Source of the DNA: Costus lasius
Lineage: Eukaryota; Streptophyta; Magnoliopsida; Zingiberales; Costaceae
Reading direction: 5' to 3'
Length of the DNA stretch: 64,000 bases
Assembly (NCBI GenBank): GCA_027563935.2
Contig: CM050446.2
Location: 125,380,499-125,444,498 of the forward strand
Part shown: piece by piece, positions 22,869-33,073 of the stretch
Layout: every line of letters starts with the position of its first letter
Numbering within the stretch: the stretch's first letter is position 1
The notes under the pieces: model-generated
Databases searched by the model: none
What the model was told of the DNA's origin: nothing
What the model saw: the letters and a program-made list of their open reading frames with translations, nothing else
Program-made: the position numbers and the translations under genes

Positions 22869-24527
22869 TGAAAGCGAACCTAGGTCACAAGCATTATTCA
22901 GAAAAACAAAACTTGTTGCAGCGGAAATTCTAGGATCGCATGACATGAGCACATGATCAACCTTGTATAACTTGTATAGAGCAAGTTAGAGTATTACCAT
23001 TGCCATGATGTAAGAGGCGACTTGGAAGATGAAAGGGGCGAGTGCCTCTTCTCCAAAGATGTCACACACAAGATGAGAAAGGCTTTCTTCCTTGTGTTCC
23101 TTGTGCTAGCAAAGACGCCAAGGAGTCTTGATCGTCTCTAGGAAAGGGTGATGCGTGTTCCCTTGTCGCCGGTCGAGCTTCTCTTCCTTGCGTGAAGATG
23201 ATCCACACGAGAGCACGAGAGCGACGAGAGGAGGAGGAGGCGAGAGGGCTTTCGAAAACGTGGGGTGCACTAAAAGAAAATTCGGCCACCACTTATGGTA
23301 AGAACCGAATTAGTAACTCCCTCCATAACTTCCCTTTAAGCGATCGAAAACTCCTCATTGATTGAACCATGCGTTCACAAGTGAACCGGTTCAATCTTAA
23401 TTTGGTTTAAGCACCAAATCAAACCAGCCCTGGTTATAATCTCCTTTGAACCAAATGGCTCAAGATCTAACCACACATCATATTGAACCCCTGATCTTTA
23501 CGATCAAGCTTCAATCTTCCGATCAAAGCTTACCGATCACATGTCCTAATCAATCAAAATGATTAGACTAGATCTCACTTTTAATCAGAGCTTTAATTCC
23601 TTTAAACTGAACTAGAATAATTCCAGTCCACACGATCTGACATAAGTAAGCCATATCACCAAATTGTGCGACCCTAAGGGTTTCCTTCAATGTCGGTAAC
23701 GATAACTTACGTTATCACGACCAGAGAGGGGTATCTAGCAACACATCACTGTCTCCCGATATGAAGAAAAAAGTCTTCCAAGACTACTCCCAAACCATAG
23801 CACAAGTGTGAATCTAATTCACTTGGCATACATGTTTCCCTTTGCCACTGGATGTTCTCGTTGGACAAGTGTGTCAAGCCTGTGATTCCAACATGATGAA
23901 AATGGTTAGGTCAGACGAACATAGTCGTCTGGGTATGGCCATACACATTCTCAACCATTTCATCCATAGGGCCCCATTAGAACATCACACTCCAACCAGG
24001 AGAGGCAATCCTATATCTATCACAAGTATCCTAACATGACTCATGCCCACTATCCAAGATAATCCTTAATCATTATCTTTCAAATGATATTGAACTATCT
24101 CAAGATAATGCCAATCATCACTTAGAAACACAAGTGATCTCAAGTCAGAGGGAATATGCCACTTGCTTGCATACAAGGATTATTCACATTGTGACAAACA
24201 ATTGAATATCCTGAGAAGGGTCAGTCCAGTACATCCAATGCACCTATGTGTCTAAATCTTATTCCATGCTCGAAGCATCCTATAAGATTAGAATACATAT
24301 TAGTCTCAATCATACCAAGGCTGTTTCATGTTCACCAAGATATCTCGACTAAGGACAATACTGAATGTCAGCTAAGCTGACCATCATTGAGACATTACTC
24401 AGAAGTATACATACAACAGCAGATAATGTAACAATCTGAATAACAACAATTGCCTTTATATTGTTTATACATGATACTGAAAATAACCCAAAGCCTCAAA
24501 CATTGGCGTTAAGGGCATAGCCTAACA
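22869..24527 (-). repeat. 3' LTR of C3
   Basis: On the plus strand starts TGAAAGCGAACCTAGG and ends GCATAGCCTAACA. Frame 23842-24039 recurs in the other LTR at 31783-31980 and is not a gene. Confidence 0.94.
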
Positions 24528-24547
24528 ATCTCCCACTTGCACTTAAT
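24528..24547 (-). other. polypurine tract and 3' untranslated end of C3
   Basis: Plus-strand ATCTCCCACTTGCAC, that is GTGCAAGTGGGAGAT on the coding strand, between the stop codon and the LTR. Confidence 0.85.
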
Positions 24548-27500
24548 CTAATGGTTGAGGTATCTCAAACCCATATTGTTACAGTGCTTCTCATGCTTCT
24601 GCTGCGCCAGAGGCTTTGTAAGCGGGTCAGCTAGATTGTCATCTGTATGAATCTTGCAGATCTTGATATCTCCTCGATCAATGATTTCACGGATCAAGTG
24701 AAACCTTCTTTGTATGTGCTTGGACTTCTGGTGTGACCGTGGTTCCTTCGCTTGTGCAATCGCTCCGATGTTATCACAGAAGATAACCAATGGATCTGCA
24801 CTTGAAGGAACAACACCAAGTTCCTGAATGAACTTACGAATCCATACTGCCTCCTTTGATGCTTCTGAGGCTGCAACATACTCGGCTTCTGTTGTGGAAT
24901 CAGCAACAATTGATTGTTTGAAACTTTTCCACACCACTGCTCCTCCATTCAAGCTAAAAACATAGCCTGATTGCGATCGGAAATCGTCTTGGTCAGATTG
25001 GAACGAAGCATCAGTATATCCTTCAATACTGAGTTCTCCCTGACCTCCATAAATCAAGAACATATCTTTGGTTCTCCGAAGATATTTCAACACGTTCTTG
25101 ACTGCAATCCAGTGTGCCTTCCCTGGATTACCTTGGAACCGACTGGTTACGCTTAACCCGTACGCGACGTCTGGGCGAGTACACAACATCGCATACATAA
25201 TGGACCCAATAGCCGAAGCATAAGGCGTATTGTCCATCTCATCTTTCTCAGACTGTGTTTGAGGACACTGGCCTTTTGAAAGATTCAGACCATGTCTGAC
25301 TGGAAGATATCCTCTTTTAGAATTTTCTAAATGGAATCTCTCTAGGACCTTATCGATGTAAGTACTCTGGCACAGCCCGAGAAGCCTATTAGATCTATCT
25401 CTAAAGATCTTCACACCTAGTATATAGGTCGCTTCTCCTAAATCTTTCATCTGGAAACATTTTCTTAACCATGCTTTGACTGCATGCAGTTCAGGAATAT
25501 CGTTTCCAATGATTAAAATATCATCGATGTAGAGGACTAGGAAAGTAATCACGCTCCCACTAAACCTTTTATATACACACGGGTCATCTTCATTTTTGAT
25601 GAAACCAAATTCAGAAACTGATTCATCAAAACGAATATTCCAGCTTCGCGATGCTTGTTTTAGTCCATAAATCGACTTCTTTAATTTGCATATTTTATGA
25701 CGTTCTGACGGATTAATGAAACCTTCAGGTTGTGTCATGTACACATCCTCTTCTAATTTTCCGTTAAGAAAAGCGGTTTTCACATCCATTTGCCAGATCT
25801 CATAATCATAATATGCTGCTATCGCGAGAATAATTCGAATGGACTTGAACATGGCTACAGGAGAGAAAGTTTCATCATAATCTATCCCGTAGATTTGTTT
25901 GAAACCTTTCGCAACTAGCCTGCCCTTATAGGTAAGCATGTTACCATCCATGTCTGTCTTCTTTTTGAAGATCCACTTACAGCCTATAGGGATTACTCCC
26001 GGAGGCGGATCAACCAAATCCCAGACTTGGTTATCTGACATGGAGTCCATCTCGGCTCGCATAGCTTCAAGCCATCTTGCTGACTCCGGTCCACTGACCG
26101 CATCCGCATAAGTAAGGGGTTCATCATTAATGATGTAGACTCCGTCATAGCGCTCAGGCTGACGACGAATCCTTCCCGATCTACGCGGTTCCCGTGATGT
26201 CTGAGCCTCAGGTTGAACATTAACCTGATCTATTGGCTCAGGCTCATCCAACTGTGCTTGACTACTTTGTCCCTCTTCTGGAATTTCATCCAGCTTTATT
26301 TCTCTCCCACTGGCCTCTTGCAGAAGAAACTCCTTCTCAAGAAAAATAGCCGTTCGAGCAACAAATACTTTATTCTCCTTGGGATTGTAGAAATAATAAC
26401 CCTTAGTTTCTTTAGGGTATCCGACAAATATGCATTTATCAGATCTTCTTTCCAGTTTCCCAGAGGCGAGCTTTTTGACATAAGCCTCGCAGCCCCAGAT
26501 CCTGATAAATATCAAGCTCGGCTGTTTCCCATACCATAACTCATATGGCGTCTTTGAAACGGCCTTGGATGGCACTCGGTTTAGCACCTTTGCAGCTATT
26601 TCCAGTGCAAATCCCCAAAAGGAGTAAGGTAGAGTTGCTTGACTCATCATAGACCGAACTATATCCAATAAGGTTCGATTCCTCCTCTCGGACACACCAT
26701 TCCATTGCGGTGTCCCCGGCGGAGTGAGCTGTGAGATGATCCCACACTCCTTCAGATAGTCATTAAACTCATGACTCAAGTATTCTCCACCTCGATCTGA
26801 TCGAAGTGCCTTGATATTTCGGCCTAACTGATTTTGTACTTCATTTTTGAATTCTTTGAACTTGTCAAAAGATTCACTCTTATGTCTCATTAAGTAGACA
26901 TATCCATACCTACTGAAATCATCAGTAAATGTAATGAAGTATGAATAGCCACCTCTGGCATGGTTACTAAATGGCCCACACACATCACTGTGAATAAGGT
27001 CAAGTAAACCTGAAGCTCTTTCACCTTTATTAGTAAAAGGAGTCTTCGTCATCTTACCCATTAAACAAGCTTTGCATGTATCAAACTCCTCATAGGAGAA
27101 TGATCCCAGCAGTCCATAGTCATGCAACCGCTTAATGCGCTTCTTGTTAATATGGCCTAGACGACTATGCCATAACAAGGTGCTATCATCAGCATGCTTG
27201 GCTTTCTTATTATCAATTTGATGTACAAAACATTCCATGTCCAACATGTATAATCCATTGTTAATCGACCCAGTTGCATAAACAATACCATCAAATGAAA
27301 TATAGCACTGTGAAGTTTTGCATTCAAATGAAAAACCTTTCCTGACAAGAGCAGGAATAGAGATAATATTCTTTATTATGCTTGGTACAAAGTAACAATT
27401 GTCAAGTTCTAATACAAGTCCAGATGGTAAAGAGATGTGATATTCTCCTACAGCAACAACAGCAACTCGTGCCCCGTTTCCAACTCGTAGGTCCACCTCA

Positions 27501-28423
27501 TGCTGTCCCACCTGTCTTCTTCTCTTGAGTTCCTGCACATTTGAACAAATGTGAACTCCACATGCAGTGTCCAACACCCATGAAATAGAAGAAGCAACCA
27601 TGACTTCAGTCACGAAAATACCTGAGCCAGAAGTGGAAGGCTTGCTTCCCTTCTTCTCTCCTTGGAGCGCTCTACAGTCCTTCTTCCAGTGACCCAGTTG
27701 GCCACAATGGAAACATCTGTTGTCCTTTGATCGCTTTATCTTTTGTTTCAAAGCCTTGTTGTAGCTCTTGATAGGGGCTTTGCCCTTCTTCCCCTTCTTC
27801 TTATTCTTTGAAGGAACCATCAAGACAGAGGATGAAGGCTTTCCCTTCTCAAGAGTCTGCTCTGTTGTGCAGAGCATATTCAGTAATTCTGCCGGAGTAC
27901 AGTCGATTTTGTTCATATTAAAATTAATAATGAACGCATCGAAAGAAGCCGGAAGAGACTGCAAGATAATGTCTACAACAAGTTCCTGATTGATGGTATG
28001 ACCCAGTTTCTCTAGAGCTTCTTTGTACCCAATCATCTTGAGTACGTGAGCTCCCACTGGACTCCCTTTAGTCAGTTTGCTATGAAAGAAAAGTTTCGTC
28101 AAGTTATAGCGTTCTGTCCTTGCCTGTGCAGCATACAGCAATTTCAGATTTGCTATAATATCAATAGCAGACAAATCCTCATGCTGACGCTGTAGCTCAG
28201 GCGTCATTGACGCAAGCATAAGGCAAGCGACATCAGTACTATCACTGACGTGCTTCTCATAAGCATCTCGAACCGCCCTTGCGGCGTTCGCAGCGGGTTG
28301 AGCCGGCATTGCCGTCTCAAGGACGTATAGCTTCCTCTCAGCTTTGAGGACAATCTTCAGCTGTCTGTACCAGTCTGAGAAGTTTGGCCCAGCAAACTTC
28401 TCCTTTTCCAATATGGATGGCAA
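24548..28423 (-). CDS. C3 copia Gag-Pol polyprotein, intact (1291 aa)
   Basis: Makes the particle protein and enzymes for copying the element RNA into DNA and integrating it. Domains in order: copia-type Gag (residues 1-210, with FSDWYRQLKIVLKAE and ELVVDIILQSLP); lysine-rich stretch; CCHC zinc knuckle at 237-250 (CFHCGQLGHWKKDC); aspartic protease with DTACG, Asp285; integrase HHCC region (about 415-470), catalytic D480, D543 and E579 (D-X35-E); reverse transcriptase with YIDD at 965-968; RNase H with TTEAEYVAASEASKEAVW and CDNIGAIAQAKEPRSHQ near the end; stop after NMGLRYLNH. The start is the first ATG, 28423. Upstream in the same frame lies a short open stretch without ATG (C5 has an ATG there), so a few N-terminal residues may have been lost. 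No catalytic residue is missing. The YIDD variant is a conservative change from YVDD. Confidence 0.95.
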   Translation of the reverse strand: MPSILEKEKFAGPNFSDWYRQLKIVLKAERKLYVLETAMPAQPAANAARAVRDAYEKHVSDSTDVACLMLASMTPELQRQHEDLSAIDIIANLKLLYAAQARTERYNLTKLFFHSKLTKGSPVGAHVLKMIGYKEALEKLGHTINQELVVDIILQSLPASFDAFIINFNMNKIDCTPAELLNMLCTTEQTLEKGKPSSSVLMVPSKNKKKGKKGKAPIKSYNKALKQKIKRSKDNRCFHCGQLGHWKKDCRALQGEKKGSKPSTSGSGIFVTEVMVASSISWVLDTACGVHICSNVQELKRRRQVGQHEVDLRVGNGARVAVVAVGEYHISLPSGLVLELDNCYFVPSIIKNIISIPALVRKGFSFECKTSQCYISFDGIVYATGSINNGLYMLDMECFVHQIDNKKAKHADDSTLLWHSRLGHINKKRIKRLHDYGLLGSFSYEEFDTCKACLMGKMTKTPFTNKGERASGLLDLIHSDVCGPFSNHARGGYSYFITFTDDFSRYGYVYLMRHKSESFDKFKEFKNEVQNQLGRNIKALRSDRGGEYLSHEFNDYLKECGIISQLTPPGTPQWNGVSERRNRTLLDIVRSMMSQATLPYSFWGFALEIAAKVLNRVPSKAVSKTPYELWYGKQPSLIFIRIWGCEAYVKKLASGKLERRSDKCIFVGYPKETKGYYFYNPKENKVFVARTAIFLEKEFLLQEASGREIKLDEIPEEGQSSQAQLDEPEPIDQVNVQPEAQTSREPRRSGRIRRQPERYDGVYIINDEPLTYADAVSGPESARWLEAMRAEMDSMSDNQVWDLVDPPPGVIPIGCKWIFKKKTDMDGNMLTYKGRLVAKGFKQIYGIDYDETFSPVAMFKSIRIILAIAAYYDYEIWQMDVKTAFLNGKLEEDVYMTQPEGFINPSERHKICKLKKSIYGLKQASRSWNIRFDESVSEFGFIKNEDDPCVYKRFSGSVITFLVLYIDDILIIGNDIPELHAVKAWLRKCFQMKDLGEATYILGVKIFRDRSNRLLGLCQSTYIDKVLERFHLENSKRGYLPVRHGLNLSKGQCPQTQSEKDEMDNTPYASAIGSIMYAMLCTRPDVAYGLSVTSRFQGNPGKAHWIAVKNVLKYLRRTKDMFLIYGGQGELSIEGYTDASFQSDQDDFRSQSGYVFSLNGGAVVWKSFKQSIVADSTTEAEYVAASEASKEAVWIRKFIQELGVVPSSADPLVIFCDNIGAIAQAKEPRSHQKSKHIQRRFHLIREIIDRGDIKICKIHTDDNLADPLTKPLAQQKHEKHCNNMGLRYLNH

Positions 28424-28618
28424 GTTGAGCCCCGTGGTGTTCGTTGCTGTAGGAATCTACAACATAGCAAGAACAACAAGGTCAATATCCATGTTAGAAT
28501 CATTCCAGGACTTAAGAGTGATTCTCTTCTCACTATTTTATCTGACTGAAAATCCAATAAAACAGCCCGAAAGAGTCAAACTCTTTTAGTGAGATGGGAT
28601 CCAGATTTCATACTTGAT

Positions 28619-28655
28619 CTCCGCGTCCCGCTCAGGCGAGATAAGATGCACAGAG
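28619..28655 (-). promoter_or_regulatory. leader hairpin H4 of C3
   Basis: Coding-strand outer stem CTCTG/CGGAG, bulge TGCATCTTA, inner stem TCTCGC/GCGGGA, loop CTGA. Same structure as C2 11875-11911. Confidence 0.6.
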
Positions 28656-28736
28656 AGTTCAAGCACTAATCACTGGTAGGCAATCCATGCCAATCGTCAA
28701 CCCGTGCGATTCCCCTTCATCTAGGCAATCCAGAAG

Positions 28737-28766
28737 ACTGTGTCAACTGAGTTGGTACAACACAGT
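28737..28766 (-). promoter_or_regulatory. leader hairpin H3 of C3
   Basis: Coding-strand outer stem ACTGTG/CACAGT, bulge TTGTA, inner CCAAC/GTTGA (terminal pair lost relative to C2), loop TCA. Confidence 0.55.
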
Positions 28767-28943
28767 TTCTGATTCCTCAGATGGCTGCCTCCATATAGCT
28801 ATCATGTGCTCAACTTGTAGCCTATATGGTCAAGCTGACCTGACCTACTTCCTGGACCACCACGTGCTATGCTGAGCAACGAGAAGCGATAAATCCCTTC
28901 TCTGTAGCATGTTGGTGTAATCGCGCACCGTCTGAAGATAGCT

Positions 28944-28977
28944 GGGCGTGCCCACTGAGTGGGTACAACACGGCCCC
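28944..28977 (-). promoter_or_regulatory. leader hairpin H1 of C3
   Basis: Coding-strand GGGGCCGTG, bulge TTGTA, inner stem CCCAC/GTGGG, loop TCA, CACGCCC. Confidence 0.55.
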
Positions 28978-28987
28978 AACGATAATC

Positions 28988-29826
28988 AGAACAGTGAGGT
29001 TTCGTGTCAGAAGGCAATCGATAGCTTGATATTTCCTTTGGATTTTAACGGTCTTTTTATCTTCTTACTATCATACAAATTCTATAGTGATAGCTGAAGA
29101 ATAAAACACGCATGTGCTACTTACTTAAAACAGTAAATGAAAGCACCATTATCTTATGTGGTAAACGCCCATAAAATTTAAGTAAAACCCTAGTTTAACT
29201 AAAGTCTTTACTTGAGCTCTTTATGGGACTCTTGTACCTCATCTGGCCCAGCCTAGGCCCAAACGCCATCTGCAGCCCTAACCCGCCCACCAGATAGAAC
29301 AGTGAGGTTTCGTGTCAGAAGGCAATCGATAGCTTGATATTTCCTTTGGATTTTAACGGTCTTTTTATCTTCTTACTATCATACAAATTCTATAGTGATA
29401 GCTGAAGAATAAAACACGCATGTGCTACTTACTTAAAACAGTAAATGAAAGCACCATTATCTTATGTGGTAAACGCCCATAAAATTTAAGTAAAACCCTA
29501 GTTTAACTAAAGTCTTTACTTGAGCTCTTTATGGGACTCTTGTACCTCATCTGGCCCAGCCTGGGCCCAAACGCCATCTGCAGCCCTAACGCGCCCACCA
29601 GATAGAATGCTGATAGCTGAAGAATAAAACACGCATGTGCTACTTACTTAAAACAGTAAATGAAAGCACCATTATCTTATGTGGTAAACGCCCATAAAAT
29701 TTAAGTAAAACCCTAGTTTAACTAAAGTCTTTACTTGAGCTCTTTATGGGACTCTTGTACCTCATCTGGCCCAGCCTGGGCCCAAACGCCATCTGCAGCC
29801 CTAACGCGCCCACCAGATAGAATGCG
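28988..29826. repeat. 308-bp tandem duplication plus 215-bp third copy in C3 leader
   Basis: Copy 1 is 28988-29295 and copy 2 is 29296-29603; a shortened third copy spans about 29612-29826. Copies are nearly identical (for example AGCCTAGGCC versus AGCCTGGGCC). The junctions are at the words CACCAGATAGAA. C2 has this region once, so the expansion arose in the C3 lineage. Confidence 0.9.
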
Positions 29827-30795
29827 CCTGTTCTAGAGTCGAACTCTAGACCTCCCACCTAGTGATGCCAATAGCTGCAAACGCTTCTGCCATTTGTGCT
29901 GTGTGCTCATGTCTGATCAAATTACATTTTAAAAACTATCTAGACATGGTTTGACACGCAGGTCAATTATACATTTTAATAATTTCAAATGTGACTCGCA
30001 GATCACATCAAATATATTAGTTTCTAGGCACGCAGGCCCCAGCACAGCATACAAAATAGGGCAGCCCACATAAGATTAAATAAACACCCAATGTACACAA
30101 TGCAACATGTTAAACATGTACAACATGTGATCCAATCAGAAATAAAATTTTTGAAAAAACCCATGGCATCAATTTTATTTCCTTATGTGCCCTACTACCT
30201 TACAACGGTCCATTGACAGATATCCACTCGTCAGACCAAGTCAGACCCACTGCCCTTGCATGCACCCAGTCATAACCGACTTGCGTCAACCCAATGGTCG
30301 ACTATGCATGCCTTAAGGGCTGAACGTCCCACATGATTTCCGGCAAGCGGGTGTGACCCCGGGCCATAATCATGATCGTTCACTAGGCGCCTCAAACAGA
30401 CATCGCTACATGCCCTTCTGCAGTCGGCTTATAGCCACCTGTACAGCTTGAGCACAGGTGCTATCCAGCCACCCATCCAGGCTGTCAGATAGTCTGATTA
30501 GGCTGTTGGGTCCATTCTTGACTAACGGCTTCAGAACTGTTAACCCGTCTAAGTGTTCGAAGTAGCCACACAGATAGATCTAGTGAAGTCGCGCATGAAG
30601 ATAATTTAGTTTGAAAAACAACTATGATACATGAGAAAACAATGTATGTAATGATTCATCTAACATCATATGCGCAAGCTATGTATGTAAACTTTGCATC
30701 ATGTAGTCGCATGTGAACATAAACAAGATCTACCCAATAACTTAAACATGGATCACAAGAAGGCAACCTTATGCATCAAGTCATAAAAACCTAGC

Positions 30796-30807
30796 GCTCT
30801 GATACCA
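30796..30807 (-). other. primer-binding site of C3
   Basis: Plus-strand GCTCTGATACCA, reverse complement of TGGTATCAGAGC, one base inside the 5' LTR. Confidence 0.93.
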
Positions 30808-30808
30808 C

Positions 30809-32468
30809 TGAAAGCGAACCTAGGTCACAAGCATTATTCAGAAAAACAAAACTTGTTGCAGCGGAAATTCTAGGATCGCATGACATGAGCACATGATCAA
30901 CCTTGTATAACTTGTATAGAGCAAGTTAGAGTATTACCATTGCCATGATGTAAGAGGTGACTTGGAAGATGAAAGGGGCGAGTGCCTCTTCTCCAAAGAT
31001 GTCACACATAAGATGAGAAAGGCTTTCTTCCTTGTGTTCCTTATGCTAGCAAAGACGCCAAGGAGTCTTGATCGTCTCTAGGAAAGGGTGATGCGTGTTC
31101 CCTTGTCGCCGGTCGAGCTTCTCTTCCTTGCGTGAAGATGATCCACACGAGAGCACGAGAGCGACGAGAGGAGGAGGAGGCGAGAGGGCTTTCGAAAACG
31201 TGGGGTGCACTAAAGGAAAATTCGGCCACCACTTATGGTAAGAACCGAATTAGTAACTCCCTCCATAACTTCCCTTTAAGCGATCGAAAACTCCTCATTG
31301 ATTGAACCATGCGTTCACAAGTGAACCAGTTCAATCTTAATTTGGTTTAAGCACCAAATCAAACCAGCCCTGGTTATAATCTCCTTTGAACCAAATGGCT
31401 CAAGATCTAACCACACATCATATTGAACCCCTGATCTTTACGATCAAGATTCAATCCTCCGATCAAAGCTTACCGATCACATGTCCTAATCAATCAAACA
31501 TGATTAGACTAGATCTCACTTTTAATCAGAGCTTTAATTCCTTTAAACTGAACTAGAATAATTCCAGTCCACACGATCTGATATAAGTAAGCCATATCAC
31601 CAAATTGTGCGACCCTAAGGGTTTCCTTCAATGTCGGTAACGATAACTTACGTTATCACGACCAGAGAGGGGTATCTAGCAACACATCACTGTCTCCCGA
31701 TATGAAGAAAAAAGTCTTCCAAGACTACTCCCAAACCATAGCACAAGTGTGAATCTAATTCACTTGGCATACATGTTTCCCTTTGCCACTGGATGTTCTC
31801 GTTGGACAAGTGTGTCAAGCCTGTGATTCCAACATGATGAAAATGGTTAGGTCAGACGAACATAGTCGTCTGGGTATGGCCATACACATTCTCAACCATT
31901 TCATCCATAGGGCCCCATTAGAACATCACACTCCAACCAGGAGAGGCAATCCTATATCTATCACAAGTATCCTAACATGACTCATGCCCACTATCCAAGA
32001 TAATCCTTAATCATTATCTTTCAAATGATATTGAACTATCTCAAGATAATGCCAATCATCACTTAGAAACACAAGTGATCTCAAGTCAGAGGAAATATGC
32101 CACTTGCTTGCATACAAGGATTATTCACATTGTGACAAACAATTGAATATCCTGAAAAGGGTCAGTCCAGTACATCCAATGCACCTATGTGTCTAAATCT
32201 TATTCCATGCTCGAAGCATCCTATAAGATTAGAATACATATTAGTCTCAATCATACCAAGGCTGTCTCATGTTCACCAAGATATCTCGACTAAGGACAAT
32301 ACTGAATGTCAGCTAAGCTGACCATCATTGAGACATTACTCAGAAGTATACATACAACAGCAGATAATGTAACAATCTGAATAACAACAATTGCCTTTAT
32401 ATTGTTTATACATGATACTGAAAATAACCCAAAGCCTTAAACATTGGCGTTAATGGCATACCCTAACA
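30809..32468 (-). repeat. 5' LTR of C3
   Basis: On the plus strand starts TGAAAGCGAACCTAGG and ends GGCATACCCTAACA. Followed by target duplication GTGTA. Confidence 0.94.
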
Positions 32469-32473
32469 GTGTA

Positions 32474-32536
32474 AACTCCTCGTGATGATTAGAATCCATA
32501 TAAGTATAAAAATTACTATGAAATTTAGAGTCATCA
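32474..32536 (-). repeat. 5' LTR of element A, outer end
   Basis: On the minus strand starts TGATGACTCTAAATTTCATAG at 32536, matching the start of the solo LTR at 33074, and joins 22868 once C3 and its target duplication are removed. Confidence 0.75.
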
Positions 32537-33073
32537 CACATGTAATTCACATACAAGGCACCATCTCCTTCCCAAGACTCAAGATTAGCCCTCCATCTAG
32601 CTCTTCAAAGGTCAAGTCAAGATCCAATCCAACAATGCAACAAATCACCTCCATGACACTTGGCCGCCACCTCATGAAGACACTTCAGCTTCTACTTCAA
32701 ATCACCATCCATCAACTAGACGCCAACATCAATTCAGCATTCAAACTCAGCTTTCACTCTCCACCAATGAAGACAAAGGCATCCCTTCGCTCCACCAATG
32801 GGGAGCCATGTGCCAACTAGCCACATTCAAGGATTACATGCGCTTCTAAGCATGAAAAGCATCCCATCACTCCACCAATGAGAAGCCATGCACCAACTAG
32901 CCCCCTTCAAGCATTGAATGAACAATTGCATGCGGCTCTAACATAAACCAACACTTGGCAAGACAACATTCAAGACACAAGAGGCACCTAGGAGGATTCA
33001 TCTCCTTCATCCATTCAAAATCAGCATCCATCTAAGCCATCAATTCGAAATTAAGCAAGGGCTAGTTAGTAAC
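32537..33073. other. unassigned stretch between gypsy LTRs
   Basis: No domain-bearing frame. An imperfect direct repeat of about 60 bp (near 32775 and 32856, both with CTCCACCAATG and CAACTAGCC) is the only structure I see. Bases 33069-33073 (gtaac) are the left target copy of the next LTR. Confidence 0.4.

Larger units (their letters stand above)
28424..30795 (-). other. C3 untranslated leader
   Basis: About 2.4 kb between primer site and coding frame. No coding domain. Hairpins lie at 28619-28655, 28737-28766 and 28944-28977; a tandem duplication at 28988-29826 makes it about 0.5 kb longer than the C2 leader. Confidence 0.75.
22869..32468 (-). mobile_element. C3: complete, young Ty1/copia retrotransposon
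   Basis: LTRs at 22869-24527 and 30809-32468, internal region 24528-30808, perfect target duplication GTGTA (22864-22868 and 32469-32473). The two LTRs (1659 and 1660 bp) show about 15 differences by eye, near 99 percent identity. The polyprotein is uninterrupted. All cis elements are visible: primer site (30796-30807) and polypurine tract. It interrupts the LTR of element A. The one abnormality is a tandem duplication in the leader (28988-29826). Confidence 0.95.
5898..32536 (-). mobile_element. A: Athila-type Ty3/gypsy element, broken by four later insertions
   Basis: The element reads right to left: 5' LTR (32536-32474 plus 22868-21272), primer site near 21246-21266, gag (21137-19410), then protease/reverse transcriptase remnants (8552-8166 and 6178-5898). 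Inserted or attached pieces are C3 (22869-32473), a gypsy LTR (18197-19409), C2 (8553-18196) and a solo copia LTR (6179-8165). The left end is cut by G1. A part of the protease region, expected between the gag piece ending at 19410 and the protease piece starting at 8552, is absent, so a deletion accompanied the insertions. Confidence 0.72.

Noticed and set aside
32482..32820. 112-codon plus frame
   Set aside because: Spans the end of C3's target site, the LTR end of element A and unassigned DNA; no domain and low-complexity composition.
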